64,000 bases of DNA from Circinella minor (taxonomy: Eukaryota > Mucoromycota > Mucoromycetes > Mucorales > Lichtheimiaceae). Location of the stretch: assembly GCA_016758965.1 (NCBI GenBank), contig JAEPRB010000152.1:1-64000 (forward strand). Direction: 5' to 3'. Positions within the stretch are counted from its first letter, which is position 1; each line of letters begins with the position of its first letter. Both the position numbers and the translations under genes were made by a program. This document shows, in pieces, positions 1 to 12,304 of this stretch. The notes under the pieces were generated by a model. It worked only from the letters and a program-made list of their open reading frames with translations, did no database searches and was not told where the DNA came from.

Positions 1-1799
1 AAAAAAAAATCAAAGTCAAAATCCCAAAGTCAAATGAGGAAATAGCAGTCAAAATGGTATTTATTGGTAGGCCAAATATCTGGCCAATAAAATTTGAGGT
101 TTACGGGCACACAATTCAAGGCTTGCAATTTTCGGTTTTGTCGCCACCCAAATACATAAAAACGCTTTTTCTTAAATGCCTTCCGTCAAGTTACAAAAAA
201 GGAAATGAAACTGATGTCTGGGTTTAAATCTCATTTTTAATCACTAAAAGATTTTTTTTTTGCTTTCAAAACGAAATTATACTTAATCAAATTATGTCAA
301 AATAAAATTAAAAAAAATCAGCTAACTTTTTTATTTAATAGAATATAGAAAAGGAAAAGTAGGAGTTTATAAAAAGAGAAGATATAATAAAAAATAACAA
401 AATAAATAGAGGATAGCGAAGCAAAATACCAAAACTAATAAGACAATTAAAAAAAAAAAAACGAATTGGATTGACAATAGGTTAATTGTTAATAACCAAA
501 AAAAAAAAAAAAGAAGATTTTGCAGCACTTGCTTTTTTCGTCACTAAATCCGTTACAGTTGCCGATCATTTGTAACCATTGCTCTTGTCTCAGGCAAACA
601 TGATGGGCTTTTAAGCCAACAATGACGCAGACCACAGCGTAACGCAAGGGTTTGTGTAATGGGGACCACTTAGATTCCATATCTACACATTGGTATCACT
701 TGTTCTTTTTTTTTTTTTCACCTCAGAGGTGTGAAAATTTAAAGTTCGATCAAAAAAAGTTGTTTTTTAAAGGTCATTGTTTTAAAGTAGTTTTGAAAAA
801 AAAAGAGAGAAGCAAAAGAGAGAAACACGGAAAAAGTGAGTTTATTAAATTCTGATTTGCTCTTTCCCATTGCTCTCCATCCCTCCCCCCCTTCTCCTAC
901 ACTCCCCCTTTTTTTCTCCAAATCATTCGCACACTCAAGGGGCACTAAATTGCACTTACATTTCCAGTACTAATAATATCTAAACTGTCCTAATATACAG
1001 CGATATCATTATTTTATTGAACAGCCCTACCATTCTATTAAACTTTTTTTGAGAAAAAAAGAAAAAAAAAAACTTTTTCGCGCGACGCCGCTTGCTCTTT
1101 TTTTTTGGGTTGGTTTATGCTTGGCCCGACAACGACAAGAGAGCCAAACAGTTTTTTTTTTTTTGTTTTTTTTTTTGTTTTATATATTTCTTCTTTTCCT
1201 TTTTTAAGTCTTTGTCTCACTTCTTTTTCCTCTTTTTATTTTTTATTTTTCACCTTTCTTCTTTCCCCTTTCAATTTGCTTGCCGATTTCTTTATATTCT
1301 TTTTTGGGGAAAAACCAAACAGATTGTAGCTTTTATTTGCCAAGTAAAAAAAAAAAGAAAAGAGATTTGTTATTTCTTGCATACTTGTTTGTATATTCTC
1401 TCTCTCTCTCATATTTGACTGGCTACTAACTTTTTGTGGGTTTGCACGGCAGTAAAAAAAACCTATTTTTGGCTGTCATCATCTGTTTTTTTTTTCTCTT
1501 ACAACTAAAAACGAAGATAGGGCGAGCCACCCCCTTTACTCCTTACTCTTCGACTTATAATTTCACTCAAAAACCGCACACACACACACACACACTTAAA
1601 GGCCTTCTTTTTTCTACACCTTTTTCTTCTCCTTTTTCTTTTTAAACTCGACCTTTTTTTGTCTTTTCCCGCTTCTTCTTCATTTAACTCATTCTTTTCA
1701 ATTGTAAAAAATAGAGGAACATTTTCCCCCTTTTTTCTTTATTTCTTTTCTTTTTTCCTCCTTTATATAAAACGTTTTCTTTTTCTCTCTATTACATTA
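1..1799. other. Upstream region and long pyrimidine-rich leader
   Basis: No convincing gene was found in this stretch. The first 1000 bases are AT-rich with homopolymer A and T runs. From about 1090 to 1799 the + strand is strongly pyrimidine-rich (T/C tracts, a CA repeat near 1577-1596, CT repeats near 1398-1410). This is typical of promoter and 5' leader DNA in this window and leads directly to the start codon of the APSES gene at 1800. Short open frames here are low-complexity Phe/Leu/Ser runs and are not credible proteins. Confidence 0.5.
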
Positions 1800-3769
1800 A
1801 TGTTCGGTTACATGAATCCATCGTCGGACACCACTCCGGCGCCCGCTACTAGTTATAACCCAGTAATATCAGCAAGGCATTCAGCAGTTGTTTCATCAAT
1901 GAGTCCACCTACTGGTCAACATATCCCGACATCTTCATCTATTTACTATAGCAATAATAATCATAGCAACATTAGTACAACAAGTGATTCACCTTATTGC
2001 TATTATCAACATCCTCAACATCCTCAACATCCTCAACAGCAACAGCAACAGCAACATCAATATTATAATTATCCTTATTCAACAACGACGGCAGCAAATG
2101 AAGAAGGATTAACTTTTCACCATCACCATCAACTACCGCTACCTCAGCCTACATCAGAACCACCCATTACTCGACCAAAGTTAACTACATCCATTTGGGA
2201 AGATCAAAATACAATTTGTTTTCAAGTGGATGCACGCGGTATCTGTGTAGCCAGACGACAAGGTTAGTTTAAAATGGTTTCAAAATTTATTAAAAACAAC
2301 GAAAAATTTAAATTTGAACCAACAGCACGCTTGTTCACACATCTCCAAAATGAATAAGTGTTATGTTGTGTTGTGGCGTAAAAAAAGAAGAAGCTTGGAT
2401 TAATACAAACAACAATTAAAGGCAATCAATAACTAATTCTTTTTATATTTACATGTATTTGTATAGATAATGATATGGTGAATGGTACAAAGTTATTAAA
2501 TGTCACTGGTATCTCACGAGGAAAACGTGATGGTATTTTAAAGAATGAAAGAGGCCGTGTTGTTGTTAAAGTAGGTGCTATGCACTTGAAAGGTGTCTGG
2601 TGAGTAAATTATTATTTATTTATTTATTATTTATTTCTTTTTTTTTCTTTTTTCTTGTTCCTTTTTATTATTATTATTTTCAGTTTACTACGGTCAAGAA
2701 AATGGGCGGAATCACTTCCATCCAATTCTAACCAGTCCCGCCCTACACATATACACATATACCTGTCGTATTCCCTTTACGACTTTAACTTTTTTTTTTT
2801 TTCGTTCCCCCGTGCACTCCTACGCCTCTTCCCCTTCTATTTTTCTCCTTTTTCGTTTCCATGGCAAAAAAAAAAATCGGATTGTTTATGTAAATATAAA
2901 CCATATATATCTATTCGCCACTGACCTTGATTACTATTATTATTAGGATTACTTTTGCACGTGCTAAAGCACTTGCCGGACAATTCAACATTGACAAAGT
3001 GCTTCATCCATTGTTTGAAGATGATCCCACGGCGTACTTCTGCCAATACTTTGCCAATAATATGCAAGCAACATCCAACAACTTGGGTTCATTTTACCTC
3101 ACATCGCAGAAACATCATCAAAGAGAAAACTCAGATAATACGGCTTCATCTGCATCGTATATGTCGTCCCACCCACAACAATACAGCAGTACCTCGGCCT
3201 CGGAAGAACAACATGCAGCAACAGCTATGTACAATAACAATAATAATAATAATCAACACCCTTACGTCGTCACCGGAAACGTTGTCACTAATAATAGCTC
3301 ATCAGGGTTTTCATCTTCATCTTCGAGTCATCATCATCAACAGCAGCATCATCTTCATCATCAATCATCATTTAATAACATCAATAATAATACTAATAAT
3401 AATAACAACTCGTCCTCTTCCATCTATCAACAGCAACAAAGACAACCTTCAACACAACAAAGACAAGAAGATTGGGTTATGTCACCACCATTTTCAGATC
3501 ATACAGAATTACAACAGTTGGTACTTGGTGGGTCTTCAATCATTTCTGAATCAGCTCCTGGTACACCTGATGTTAATAATATGTTTCCACCGCATGACGC
3601 TTCCGCTGGATCTACTGTGAATGGCGGCGCCGGCGGCAATGGTGGTGCCTCCTTTTCTTATTCATTTGCTTCCCCGACTTCATCTTTATCTCCTTTACCT
3701 ATGATGCCTAATGCAGTCGATTGTCAACAACAAGAAGACGATTTTTATTATTTTTATCATCAACATTAA
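1800..3769 (+). CDS. StuA-like APSES-domain transcription factor
   Basis: Three exons, 1800-2262, 2467-2599 and 2947-3769, join in frame to 472 residues. Introns are 204 and 347 bp with GT-AG ends, and both interrupt the DNA-binding domain. The APSES domain (about residues 129-230) is clear: a WEDQNT-like start, the CVARR motif, then [23 protein letters not shown], the block ending GAMHLKGVW, and a final FARAKALA helix. The rest is low complexity: His/Gln/Tyr-rich N-terminus, Asn/Ser/Gln/His-rich C-terminus. APSES proteins of the StuA/Efg1 group are nuclear regulators of development, sporulation and dimorphism. The domain match is what is seen; the exact regulon is unknown. The start at 1800 is preferred because the upstream in-frame extension is only pyrimidine-tract translation. 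Confidence 0.93.
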
Positions 3770-4976
3770 TTATTTCATTTTATGTTCTCTTTCATTTCAT
3801 TGATAATATATATATATATGTCATGGTCTCTCTTTCTCCCTCTTTCTCCCAGACCGTTTTTTATTCTCCCATTTCCCCCTCTCTTCAAAACTTATTTGTC
3901 TTGTTATCATTTTATCATCTCATCGTGTTAGTAGTATTAGTATACCAAATTCATATTTTTTATTTTTTCTCTTTGTCTATCTCTCACTTTTCTCTCTCTC
4001 GTTTTTTTATTATTAATATATTCAACAAACCCTGAAAAAACGTTATCTCTCTCCTTATAGTCTGTTTTTCTTTTTTTTTTGCACAAAACATTTTCTTCTT
4101 ATTTACATATTATTCAAAACATATATACTTCATAACACAACTTTTTTTTTCTATATTCATTTCTTCGTCATCATATTATCACGCCTAGTATTTCTTTCTC
4201 TTGCTCTATCTTTCTCTGTCCCTATCCCTATCCTCTTTCTTTTTCTTTATTTTTCCTAAATATAACCTTGTCTCTCACAGGGATGCCACTCTATTTTTTT
4301 CAGGTTTTAATTATAAATTTATATTCTTTTCATTGTTGTTTTTTAATAATAGTAAGACAAAACTAAAAAAAAAATGCTAAAAATAAATTTTATTTCTTTG
4401 TTTTACTAGTCTTGACGATGAGTAAAGCAGTCAATATATTTAACAGCTATATTTTTTTTAAGTGGGGAGGTCATCTGCTGTGAAAGATGCGTTTTTGTTT
4501 ATGCGTCATGGATGAATTTCGAAACCACCTCATCCAATTAAATTATTATAATAATAATAATAATAACTTTAATATATAATCGTCATTCATCTTAATTATA
4601 CCCTCACCAGACTCATGTCCATAATTATATTTATAGAAAATCGACATGGAATAATAATAGTAATAGCAATAATACCAGTGATATCATCCAATAGAAAATT
4701 TATATATATATCACCCAGAAAATAGAGAGAGAGGAACAGAAAGGCACAAAATATATCGAAAAAATTGATGGGGACTTTTTTAATTTCTTGTTTGTAACTA
4801 ATGATTTTGAGTTGGAGGATAGTTGAATAGATAGAAAGAAGAGAGCGGAAGGAGGAGGGCGGATTGTATATATATATGTGTGTGTGTGTGTGTTTGATAT
4901 TATTATGTAGAATTCATTTACTTTATCCTTTTTTTTCGTTTTCGTTTTCGTTTTATTAGCAGATTATTACATTTTT
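3770..4976. other. Convergent intergenic region (3' sides of APSES gene and aldo/keto reductase)
   Basis: This is the tail-to-tail spacer between two converging genes. It holds pyrimidine tracts, a TAA/ATA-rich stretch near 4545-4570, a TA/TG dinucleotide repeat near 4868-4893 and a TTTTCG repeat near 4934-4954. No gene or RNA was recognised. Confidence 0.5.
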
Positions 4977-6882
4977 TTATGATTGCCGGAAATCAAATAT
5001 GGGTTCAGGCTTATTAGCCAATACCTAAAATAAATGATGATGAATGAGAAAATATTTTTTTTATTGGGATTCTCCTAAAAAGTCTTTTTTTTACCCGTTC
5101 CATGTCGGCTATCACTTCATCTGTTAATAAATGTCGTATCTTTAAAGCTTGAATATTTTCTTTAGCTTGCTCAGGTGTAGATGCACCTATAATGACAGAA
5201 GAAACATGAGGACAACGTAAACACCATGCAATTGATAATTGTGCAGGTGTGCAACCTAATCGTTGAGCAATTTGCTATATATATATTGTTTAGGAAAGAT
5301 TAGTAATTTATTAGTTTTTTTATACCATATATTTTAAAAATTGCTTATTATCATTTATTTGACTTACACAAATCAATTTAACTTTTTCAATTTTTCGTCT
5401 ACCTTCGTCACTAAAAAATCCTGCCCGTAACCTATTAATAACTGGATGATCTTGAATAGCAAGACGGGAATAAGGCGGAATTACTCCGTCGTTATATTTT
5501 CCAGTCAAAAGACCTGTCAAATTGGGGGGGGGGGAGGGGCGGAGGGTGTGAGTGAGGTAAAAGTAATATATTTCTAATTGTTTCTTCCTTTTTTTTAAAA
5601 AAAATAAATAAAATAAAGTAAAGTAAAAATTTACCAGAAGCTAAAGGTGACCAAATACAGGTTCCCATTCTAAACTTTTGATATAATGGTGAGTATTCTT
5701 TTTCAACTCGTTCACGATTCAACATATTATATTGTGGAGACTATAATAATAAAATAATTATATTAATTATAATTAATATCCAATCGCATTTTACTTTTCT
5801 GCTCCCCCCAAGATATCCTCCCCACGGTATTCATCATTAATATTAACCTCAGTGATAGGTGCAATTAATTGTAATCTCGAAGCAACAGCGTGTGCTTCCA
5901 TAATGAGGTAAGGTGGCCATTCACTTGTGGCCCAATATAATGCCATTCCTTTATCAATACACCAATTAAATGCTCTAACAATTTCTTCCATAGGGGTATC
6001 CGGATCTAATAGCATATATTCATTCATTTGACTATTAATTATTTGAAACAATCCAAGAAGAGATAAAAAAAAAGATGGTTTTTAAATATTTTACCTGGTC
6101 TTTGAGCATATAAAATATCAACATAATCCAATTGTAATCGTTGTAATGATGCAACAGTGCCCTCAAACACGTGTTTTCTTGATAATCCTCGATCATTAGG
6201 TCCTTTACCGCCCCAAAATACTTTGGTAGATATGACAAAATCAGATCGTTTCAATCCTTTTTGATTCCTTAATGCTAATCCTAAATCAATTTCTCCTTGT
6301 CCGCCTTTTTTTTTTTGCCGAGAATTATACAAAAGGAGAGGAGGGACAAGGCGGGAAAAACGTATATATAAAAGGTTTAAGTTGAGTACCTCCAGACACA
6401 CACACACATATATATAGTCGCTTAGTTACCGAAAATAATAACACCCTAGCAACTTACCAGCATGTGATTCTGCTACATCAAAATGATTAATTCCTAATTC
6501 CAAAGCGGTTTTTATAATTTCAGTCGTTTGTTCTATTGAAAGAAAAAAAAAACAGAGAGAAAAAGATATATAGAAAGAATATATTGTTAGTATATATAAA
6601 CCATCTACATATATACATGTTTGCTTAATCTATATTATACATTCATAATTATAGTTTACCAAGTGTAATTTGACCCCCTATTTATATTTATGTGTGAATA
6701 CATATTTGTAAGTATGTGTATGTGTGTGTGCATTGAATAATTAATTTTAGTTTTTAACGCGTTCTTTAATCGTGTATAATAAAGAGAAGGATTTACTTAC
6801 CAAAAGTGATCCACGATCCAAGAGATAAAACACTAACTTTGAGTCCAGAGTTGCCTAAATAACGGTACTCCATTGACTGCAT
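4977..6882 (-). CDS. Aldo/keto reductase, Kv-channel beta-subunit type, with altered catalytic residues
   Basis: Eight exons (6801-6882, 6458-6532, 6095-6304, 5848-6005, 5635-5740, 5368-5513, 5095-5274, 4977-5024) join to 334 residues, the usual length of this family. Recognisable blocks are the N-terminal [12 protein letters not shown], a VISTK strand, [15 protein letters not shown], and the NADPH-binding C-terminus with [10 protein letters not shown]. Family members are cytosolic NADPH-dependent oxidoreductases of the Kv-beta/YakC clade. Of the catalytic tetrad, Asp46 and Lys80 are present. The Tyr position is His51 (VAESHAGG) and the catalytic His/Asn position is Gln120. The first intron removes the stretch where relatives often carry a few extra residues after ITFG, so a small missed exon there is possible. 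The final 16-codon exon begins VLANKP and is well supported by frame. Confidence 0.9.
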
Positions 6883-7389
6883 ATTATGATAAATGTATAT
6901 TTTTTATATACCAAGTCGTGGTAGTGGTAGTAGTATTTAGTGTTTTATGTATTCAGAATTTCCGTTAAGTTATTTGTTTTTTTTTTCAAGTTGGTGAGAG
7001 ACAAATGAAAAAAGACAATGTAATCCGTTCAAAGGAAAAAAAAAGGTTAAAGATGCGGGTTAAATTTTAAGCGGATATTGATGCTTAATGATATGTTGTG
7101 TGAATCTTAAAAAATCTCAAATTTTTCTATCCTCCGAGATTATCGCGACATTCACTTCAAATTTCTAAGATAACAGAAAAAAAAAAGTGGATCAGGAAAT
7201 CTTATTAAAATCTGCTACTGCTACTATAATAGTTTTGCCATACCACAAGAACAAAACGTTACATATGGAATATTTCTACTATAATTTATTTATTTTATTT
7301 TCTTTTTTTATTAAGAAAAAAAAAAGGATGGGAATCAAATTTTTTTTTTAAAAAAGAGGAACGCGGGGAGTGAGAGAAGAAAAAAAGTT
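6883..7389. other. Spacer: promoter side of aldo/keto reductase, 3' side of chitosanase
   Basis: About 500 bases of AT-rich DNA with A and T runs (near 6980, 7165 and 7320-7350). No gene was recognised. Confidence 0.4.
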
Positions 7390-9264
7390 TCATGACATTA
7401 AAGGATTTGGACAAATATCCGGAAGAGGTAAATCTCTGGGTTGTGGATTCCCCTTTGGTTTTTGATTACCACAGTTTTCAGTGTCGATTGCCAAATCTTC
7501 AGATCCAGTGACTGTAACACCCATTGCTTCTAAACGTACTGAATTTTTCAAATCCTTGTTCTTTTCCCAGTCATCAACAAGCTTTTGTAGATCAGCTTCA
7601 CGACTTGCTGAATCATTCCTATATATATATAAATCACATACATAATAAGACGATTGATCAAGATCAAGCAATAATAAAAATCAATGAACTTTTTTTTTTT
7701 TTTTACCATGCAGAACTAGGCGAGCAACAAGCAAGCTGTCTTCGAGTAGTCAAAAATCGTGTCAAATATTCTTTTTCACTTTCACCTTTTTTCTTTTCAC
7801 CAGTGAGTTGAAGAATTCTTGGAAGATTAATTTGTGGTTCTGTATACTAAATGGAGAAATAAAATTAGCATTCGCTTAATTATTTACCCCTTCATTCTTA
7901 TATGTGATATGAGAAATCTTGATGAAAATAAAAATAATATACCTGCCAACCATGTTGGATAATCGTATCTAGATGAAAAAATATGGTTTTTTGTGTAGCA
8001 AATACGGGAATTTTAGTTAATCTCTCTCTTTTTTACTTTATTTTTCTGCCAACCCACCCACCCAACTCAGTCCGTCATCAATAATTCTGTTACCGTAAAA
8101 TAAGGCTTTGCCCAAATTTGAATGGACACCGACGCTAGCAGCGTATTTTAGTGCAGGTTTCAAGTACATGGAATGGCCAATATCCAATTGAGTTTGTATA
8201 AAAGCTTTATCTGTACAAGCAGCATTTTTCCAAGCTTTAGCATAGCCTGACTTTTTCAATTTACTTATATCTGCACGTCTTGGATCACCGAAATTATATT
8301 GTGATAATCGTTTCAATTCCTTGAGACTTTTTTTGAGAGGTGATTTAGGTCGTTTTTTAAGATATTGTAAGACAACAGAATATGCATCATTCGTTCCTGA
8401 TGTGAAACCGATATATCCACTATTGTAATTATTTTTATCAGTAATTATTATAGAGAAAGAAGTAGACATTTATATTTCAATAGATCTCAAATAAATAAAA
8501 TAAGCTCAAATAACATTTTTTACCTTGTGTAACCACGGCAATCCCCTATATCTTCAATGTACTATTATGCAAAAAATGGTGAAAGAAGAAGGATTCAGCC
8601 ATCACAAGCAAACATTTGTTAATATAAAAAGAAATATAATTTCTCACTTACCCCATAACCAATACTGGTTACACCGTTTTCAAATCTGTTAATTATATTT
8701 TAATATATAAGGTTAGCTTTTTTCCATTAAAGAAAATTGGGCGCTAATAGTGAGTGGTACTGGGGATGTGTGAAAAATATAAAAAAAAGGAATAATACTT
8801 TACACGTTGGTAATTAACTGAGCCATTTTAGTGGTATGATTGTCAATGGACTGATTTGGTAAATCCGATATATCATAAAAACTATAGACATTCAAGTTTG
8901 AAGTTTTAGTTAGTTACACTGATGCAGGTACAAATAAACACTCATATAAATGCGCTTAACCATAAGATGATATCTTTGAAGAATGAATCAATGGCTGTTA
9001 ATATATCAGATAAATGATTGATATTATCAAAGAGAAAACTTACGTTGTACAGTTGGAGAGTTCAATACCATCATGTTCGTCTGGTTTTTTATCTTCATCG
9101 TCATCTTTTGCACCACACTTTTCTTCATCAGTTGTATCATCGAATTCAAATTTTTCACAAATGTCATCATTAGGTTTAAAATCCCCAGAACAAAAATTAT
9201 CTTCTGCTTGAACCAGCAAGAGCAAAAGTAAAATGGATGCTAGTATTACAATAGTATATTGCAT
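7390..9264 (-). CDS. Secreted chitosanase, glycoside hydrolase family 46
   Basis: Eight exons (9044-9264, 8804-8881, 8652-8685, 8524-8561, 8094-8419, 7943-7968, 7707-7846, 7390-7618) join to 363 residues. The protein opens with a signal peptide (MQYTIVILASILLLLLLVQA). A very acidic, Cys-containing linker follows to about residue 73. The GH46 domain then starts near FENGVTSIGYG and continues with YIEDIGDCRGYT and GFTSGTNDA. By comparison with bacterial GH46 enzymes, Glu102 (FEN) and Asp118 (GDCRG) are the probable acid and base. IIQHGW, in a 26-nt exon, is also characteristic. The enzyme hydrolyses beta-1,4 bonds in chitosan, a major wall polymer of Mucoromycota, so cell-wall remodelling or mycoparasitic nutrition is likely. 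The C-terminal tail after about residue 300 (Pro-rich, one Cys) has no clear counterpart in the bacterial enzymes. Confidence 0.9.
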
Positions 9265-11229
9265 CTCGTATACAAAACAAAAAAAAAAGGGAAAAAAAAA
9301 AGAAAACAAAAAAAAGGAGGATATGTTGTTAACTATAAGTTGTTGAGTGATGTTAACAAAAGAAAAAAAAAAGGGAACAAGTTAAAAGGAAATCGATTCC
9401 TTTATATTTTATACCCCAAAAACATTCTCATTAATTAGCGATAGTTCCCTTAAACTCAATTTATTACCTTTTCTCTCTCTCTCTTTATTAAGGTTAGTAG
9501 CTTCTCTCTTCATGGTAAATGTTGCTACATGTTCTTGAGACAAAATCCATAGATGGACACACAAATAAAAATTTAGAGAATAAGCCCGTTGTACAATTGA
9601 TATTTCTTGTCACCTGTTGACAGTATAATACCTCAATTTTTTTTTCATGATTTTTTTTTTTTTTTTGGGTAATATCAATTTGTTATTTTTTCGGGTTTAA
9701 AGTCAAAGAATAACAATTGATAATGGTAATAACGATTAATTCTAAATAACAAGAGTTATATTTTTTTTTTGTTTTTGGAGAATGAGAACCCTAAAATTTT
9801 GACATGTTTATTAACATCATTAATATTATATAAAAGATTGGATTTTTCTTTGTCTTTTTTGACAACTGCATACTAATCACATTAATATATATTAATGTGA
9901 ATGAGATTTCGTTTAGAGCCTCCCCCCATTCCCCTGAGTATGATAGCGAATGATCTCACATAATAACCCCTGAACCTAGTACTCCTAAATTATGCCATAT
10001 AATGATATTTAGAAAATATTGATACATTTATGCATTTCGATACCTAATAAAATATTACATTGCGATTATTGATTAGTTTATTATATTTGAATCAATGGCA
10101 ATAAGTTTGAAATAATAATAATAATAGATGGGTATTATACTTTGTTGTCGTTGTCGTTGTCGTTGTTGTGTATGTTATATTATAACGATATTATTTGTTT
10201 ATCCCAGGTTGCACAAAAGGCAAACGCTAAAAAGATCCCAGTCTATAAAACAGAATAAAGTAAGTTGTACAATGGTCTTTTAGGAATAAAAGGGAATATC
10301 ACGACCAAGCCCAAAGTATCTCAGATCAATAATAATATTACCCTTTCCAATATAATTTATAATCCAACGTATCAGCTTATAAAATAATTTACAAAAACCA
10401 TAAATATATATATATAAAGATAAATATGTCATGGTGAATATCATTGTGAATGACTAGTTGGTTAGCTCTCAAAGACCCCATGTTCGATCTCAAGTTTCAT
10501 CAACAACACCATCAAGAGATTTGATGTCGGTGGCACCGAGTTCTGTCATATGTTTGTTTACTGTCCTGTTTCCGTTCTGGCGCCACTAGATCCCCCTATC
10601 TAGTTTCTTTCCTCTTCTCCATCTACTACTCTCATGGGTGCCACAAAGGCGTTTATTCGAAAATTAATGTAATAAACAGAATTCTAGCTTAGTATTCACC
10701 ATTTTGTATCTTTATGTTGTTCAACATATTTTCACTTATGTATCAATCTACGAATCACAACTAAGTTGTTCAATTTGCCCCAAAAGGAGACCGGCTATTT
10801 ATTACTAGATAAATAAAGAAGCTTTGAACCAAATAATATTCAATTATTCAATTGAGAACTTATTATTAAAGAGCTACGTATATAGACAAATCTCTTATCT
10901 GTTTTTATTATCGCAACCAAATATCACAAATGTATATAAAGAAAAATTAAAGTAGTACTTTTTTTTTTGTGTCCCTCATACAAAAAAATTAAATAGTTCC
11001 TTGGGAGTTAGAATTTATATGTATACAATAGTAAAATATTAATTAATTAAAATAATATGAGAAATGCATAAACTTGTGTAATGTTATTACACATTTGTCT
11101 ACTTGTACAACAATATTTCTTTTTCTTTTTTTTTTTAACCAAATCAGACATTATATATGTAAAATATATTTATTACATTATTATTATTATTATTACTATC
11201 ATTAATATTTTTGTATGTTTTAAAAAGAA
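9265..11229. other. Long intergenic region between chitosanase and MsrA
   Basis: This 2 kb contains the upstream region of the chitosanase gene (A-rich tract 9275-9315, CT repeat near 9471-9485) and the 3' side of MsrA. A GTT/GTC trinucleotide repeat lies near 10142-10168. The only structured element seen is the tRNA-related sequence at 10449-10680, listed separately. No protein gene is evident. Confidence 0.5.
10449..10680 (+). repeat. Possible tRNA-derived SINE
   Basis: The sequence TAGTTGGTTAGCTC followed by GACCCCATGTTCGATCTC resembles the D-arm and TpsiC-arm (A and B boxes) of a tRNA. They are closer together than in a functional tRNA and have no foldable anticodon arm. About 190 bases of less AT-rich unique sequence follow, then an AT-rich tail near 10660-10680. 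This arrangement is typical of a tRNA-headed SINE. Only one copy is visible in the window and target-site duplications were not found, so the call is tentative. Confidence 0.4.
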
Positions 11230-12304
11230 CTACCAGCGTAAGAAATGAGTAGGACACTATTATTATATAAAATATAGAACAATTTATTAGTCTATAATCT
11301 TTTTTTTTTGTTTAATTTTCTTATTATTAATTACCTCATAGCCAGTAGGGTTCTTTTCAAGATAGAGCTATTATTATTATTTCGTTGGATAAATAATATG
11401 ATTAGTTATATTATTACCATAGAAATTTGTTCGTGTTATTATTATTTATTACCTGATGATATTCTTCAGCATCATAAAATTTACCAGCAGGGATAAATTG
11501 AGTGACAATCTTCTTATCCTTATAATGTTTTTCTTGAACTTCTTGAGTTACTCTTTCAGCAATTTCTTTTTGTTCGGGTGAATGATAAAAAATAGCTGAT
11601 CGATATTGTGTACCAACATCAGGTCCCTAAAAAAGAAATGTTTGTTAATGGATAAATCTTCATTCACCTTTTCTTTTTTTCTTCTTCTTCCTTACCTGAG
11701 CATTGGCAGTAGTAGGATCTATATGATATGTTATTTATTCAATTAGTAAAAATTAGAAAAAAAAAATTGAATATAAAAAATTTGTGGTATAAACTATTAC
11801 CATGCATTTTATAAAAGAATTCAACCAAAGTTTCATACATGACACGTTTAGGATCAAAAGTTAATTCAACAGCTTCAGCATGGTTTGTACTACCTGTACA
11901 GACCTAAAAATAAGATTAAAAAAAGTGATGTTTTAATTACTCAGCAAAAAATAATAACAATATCAAACGCGATATCCTCAAATGAATAAATTTAAAACTT
12001 TACCAAGCGATAGTTAGGATCCTCAGTATTACCACCAGTATATCCAACTTTACAAGTAATGCCATCAGCCCCAAAGTGTTTACGGAAAATATGTTCAACA
12101 CCCCTTTGTTTATATATATATATATATTTATACATGAAAAAATAAAACGATCAGGATTCCCAAAAAGATAAACCGAGATTAGAATTTTTTTTAATATAAA
12201 TTGTTATAAAAATGCCCGTGATTTTAAAAATTAAAGAAAGAGAATATTGTTATTTACCAAAAGCATCCGGCAGCAAAAGTGGCTTTTTCTGTAACGGTTG
12301 ACAT
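11230..12304 (-). CDS. msrA: Peptide methionine sulfoxide reductase A
   Basis: Seven short exons (12258-12304, 12004-12103, 11801-11903, 11696-11718, 11453-11626, 11335-11367, 11230-11256) join to 168 residues, the normal MsrA length. The catalytic motif GCFWG is complete, with the nucleophilic Cys split across the first intron region. VGYTGG, NHAEAV, FYKMHDPTT, YRSAIFY and the C-terminal [14 protein letters not shown] follow in order. MsrA reduces methionine-S-sulfoxide in proteins using thioredoxin and protects against oxidative damage. No targeting sequence is seen, so a cytosolic enzyme is expected. The 23-nt fourth exon is required to keep the [11 protein letters not shown] segment in frame. 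The start Met lies 14 residues before GCFWG, as in many eukaryotic forms. Confidence 0.95.

Noticed and set aside
489..680. 63-codon reverse-strand open frame near the left edge
   Set aside because: It lies in low-complexity AT-rich DNA and ends in a Phe homopolymer. No splice partners or recognisable motif were found.
1092..1645. Several open frames rich in Phe, Leu and Ser
   Set aside because: They are translations of pyrimidine tracts in the leader of the APSES gene.
2955..3620. 221-codon open frame overlapping exon 3 of the APSES gene
   Set aside because: It is an out-of-phase shadow of the Asn/Gln/His-rich tail; trinucleotide repeats keep several frames open.
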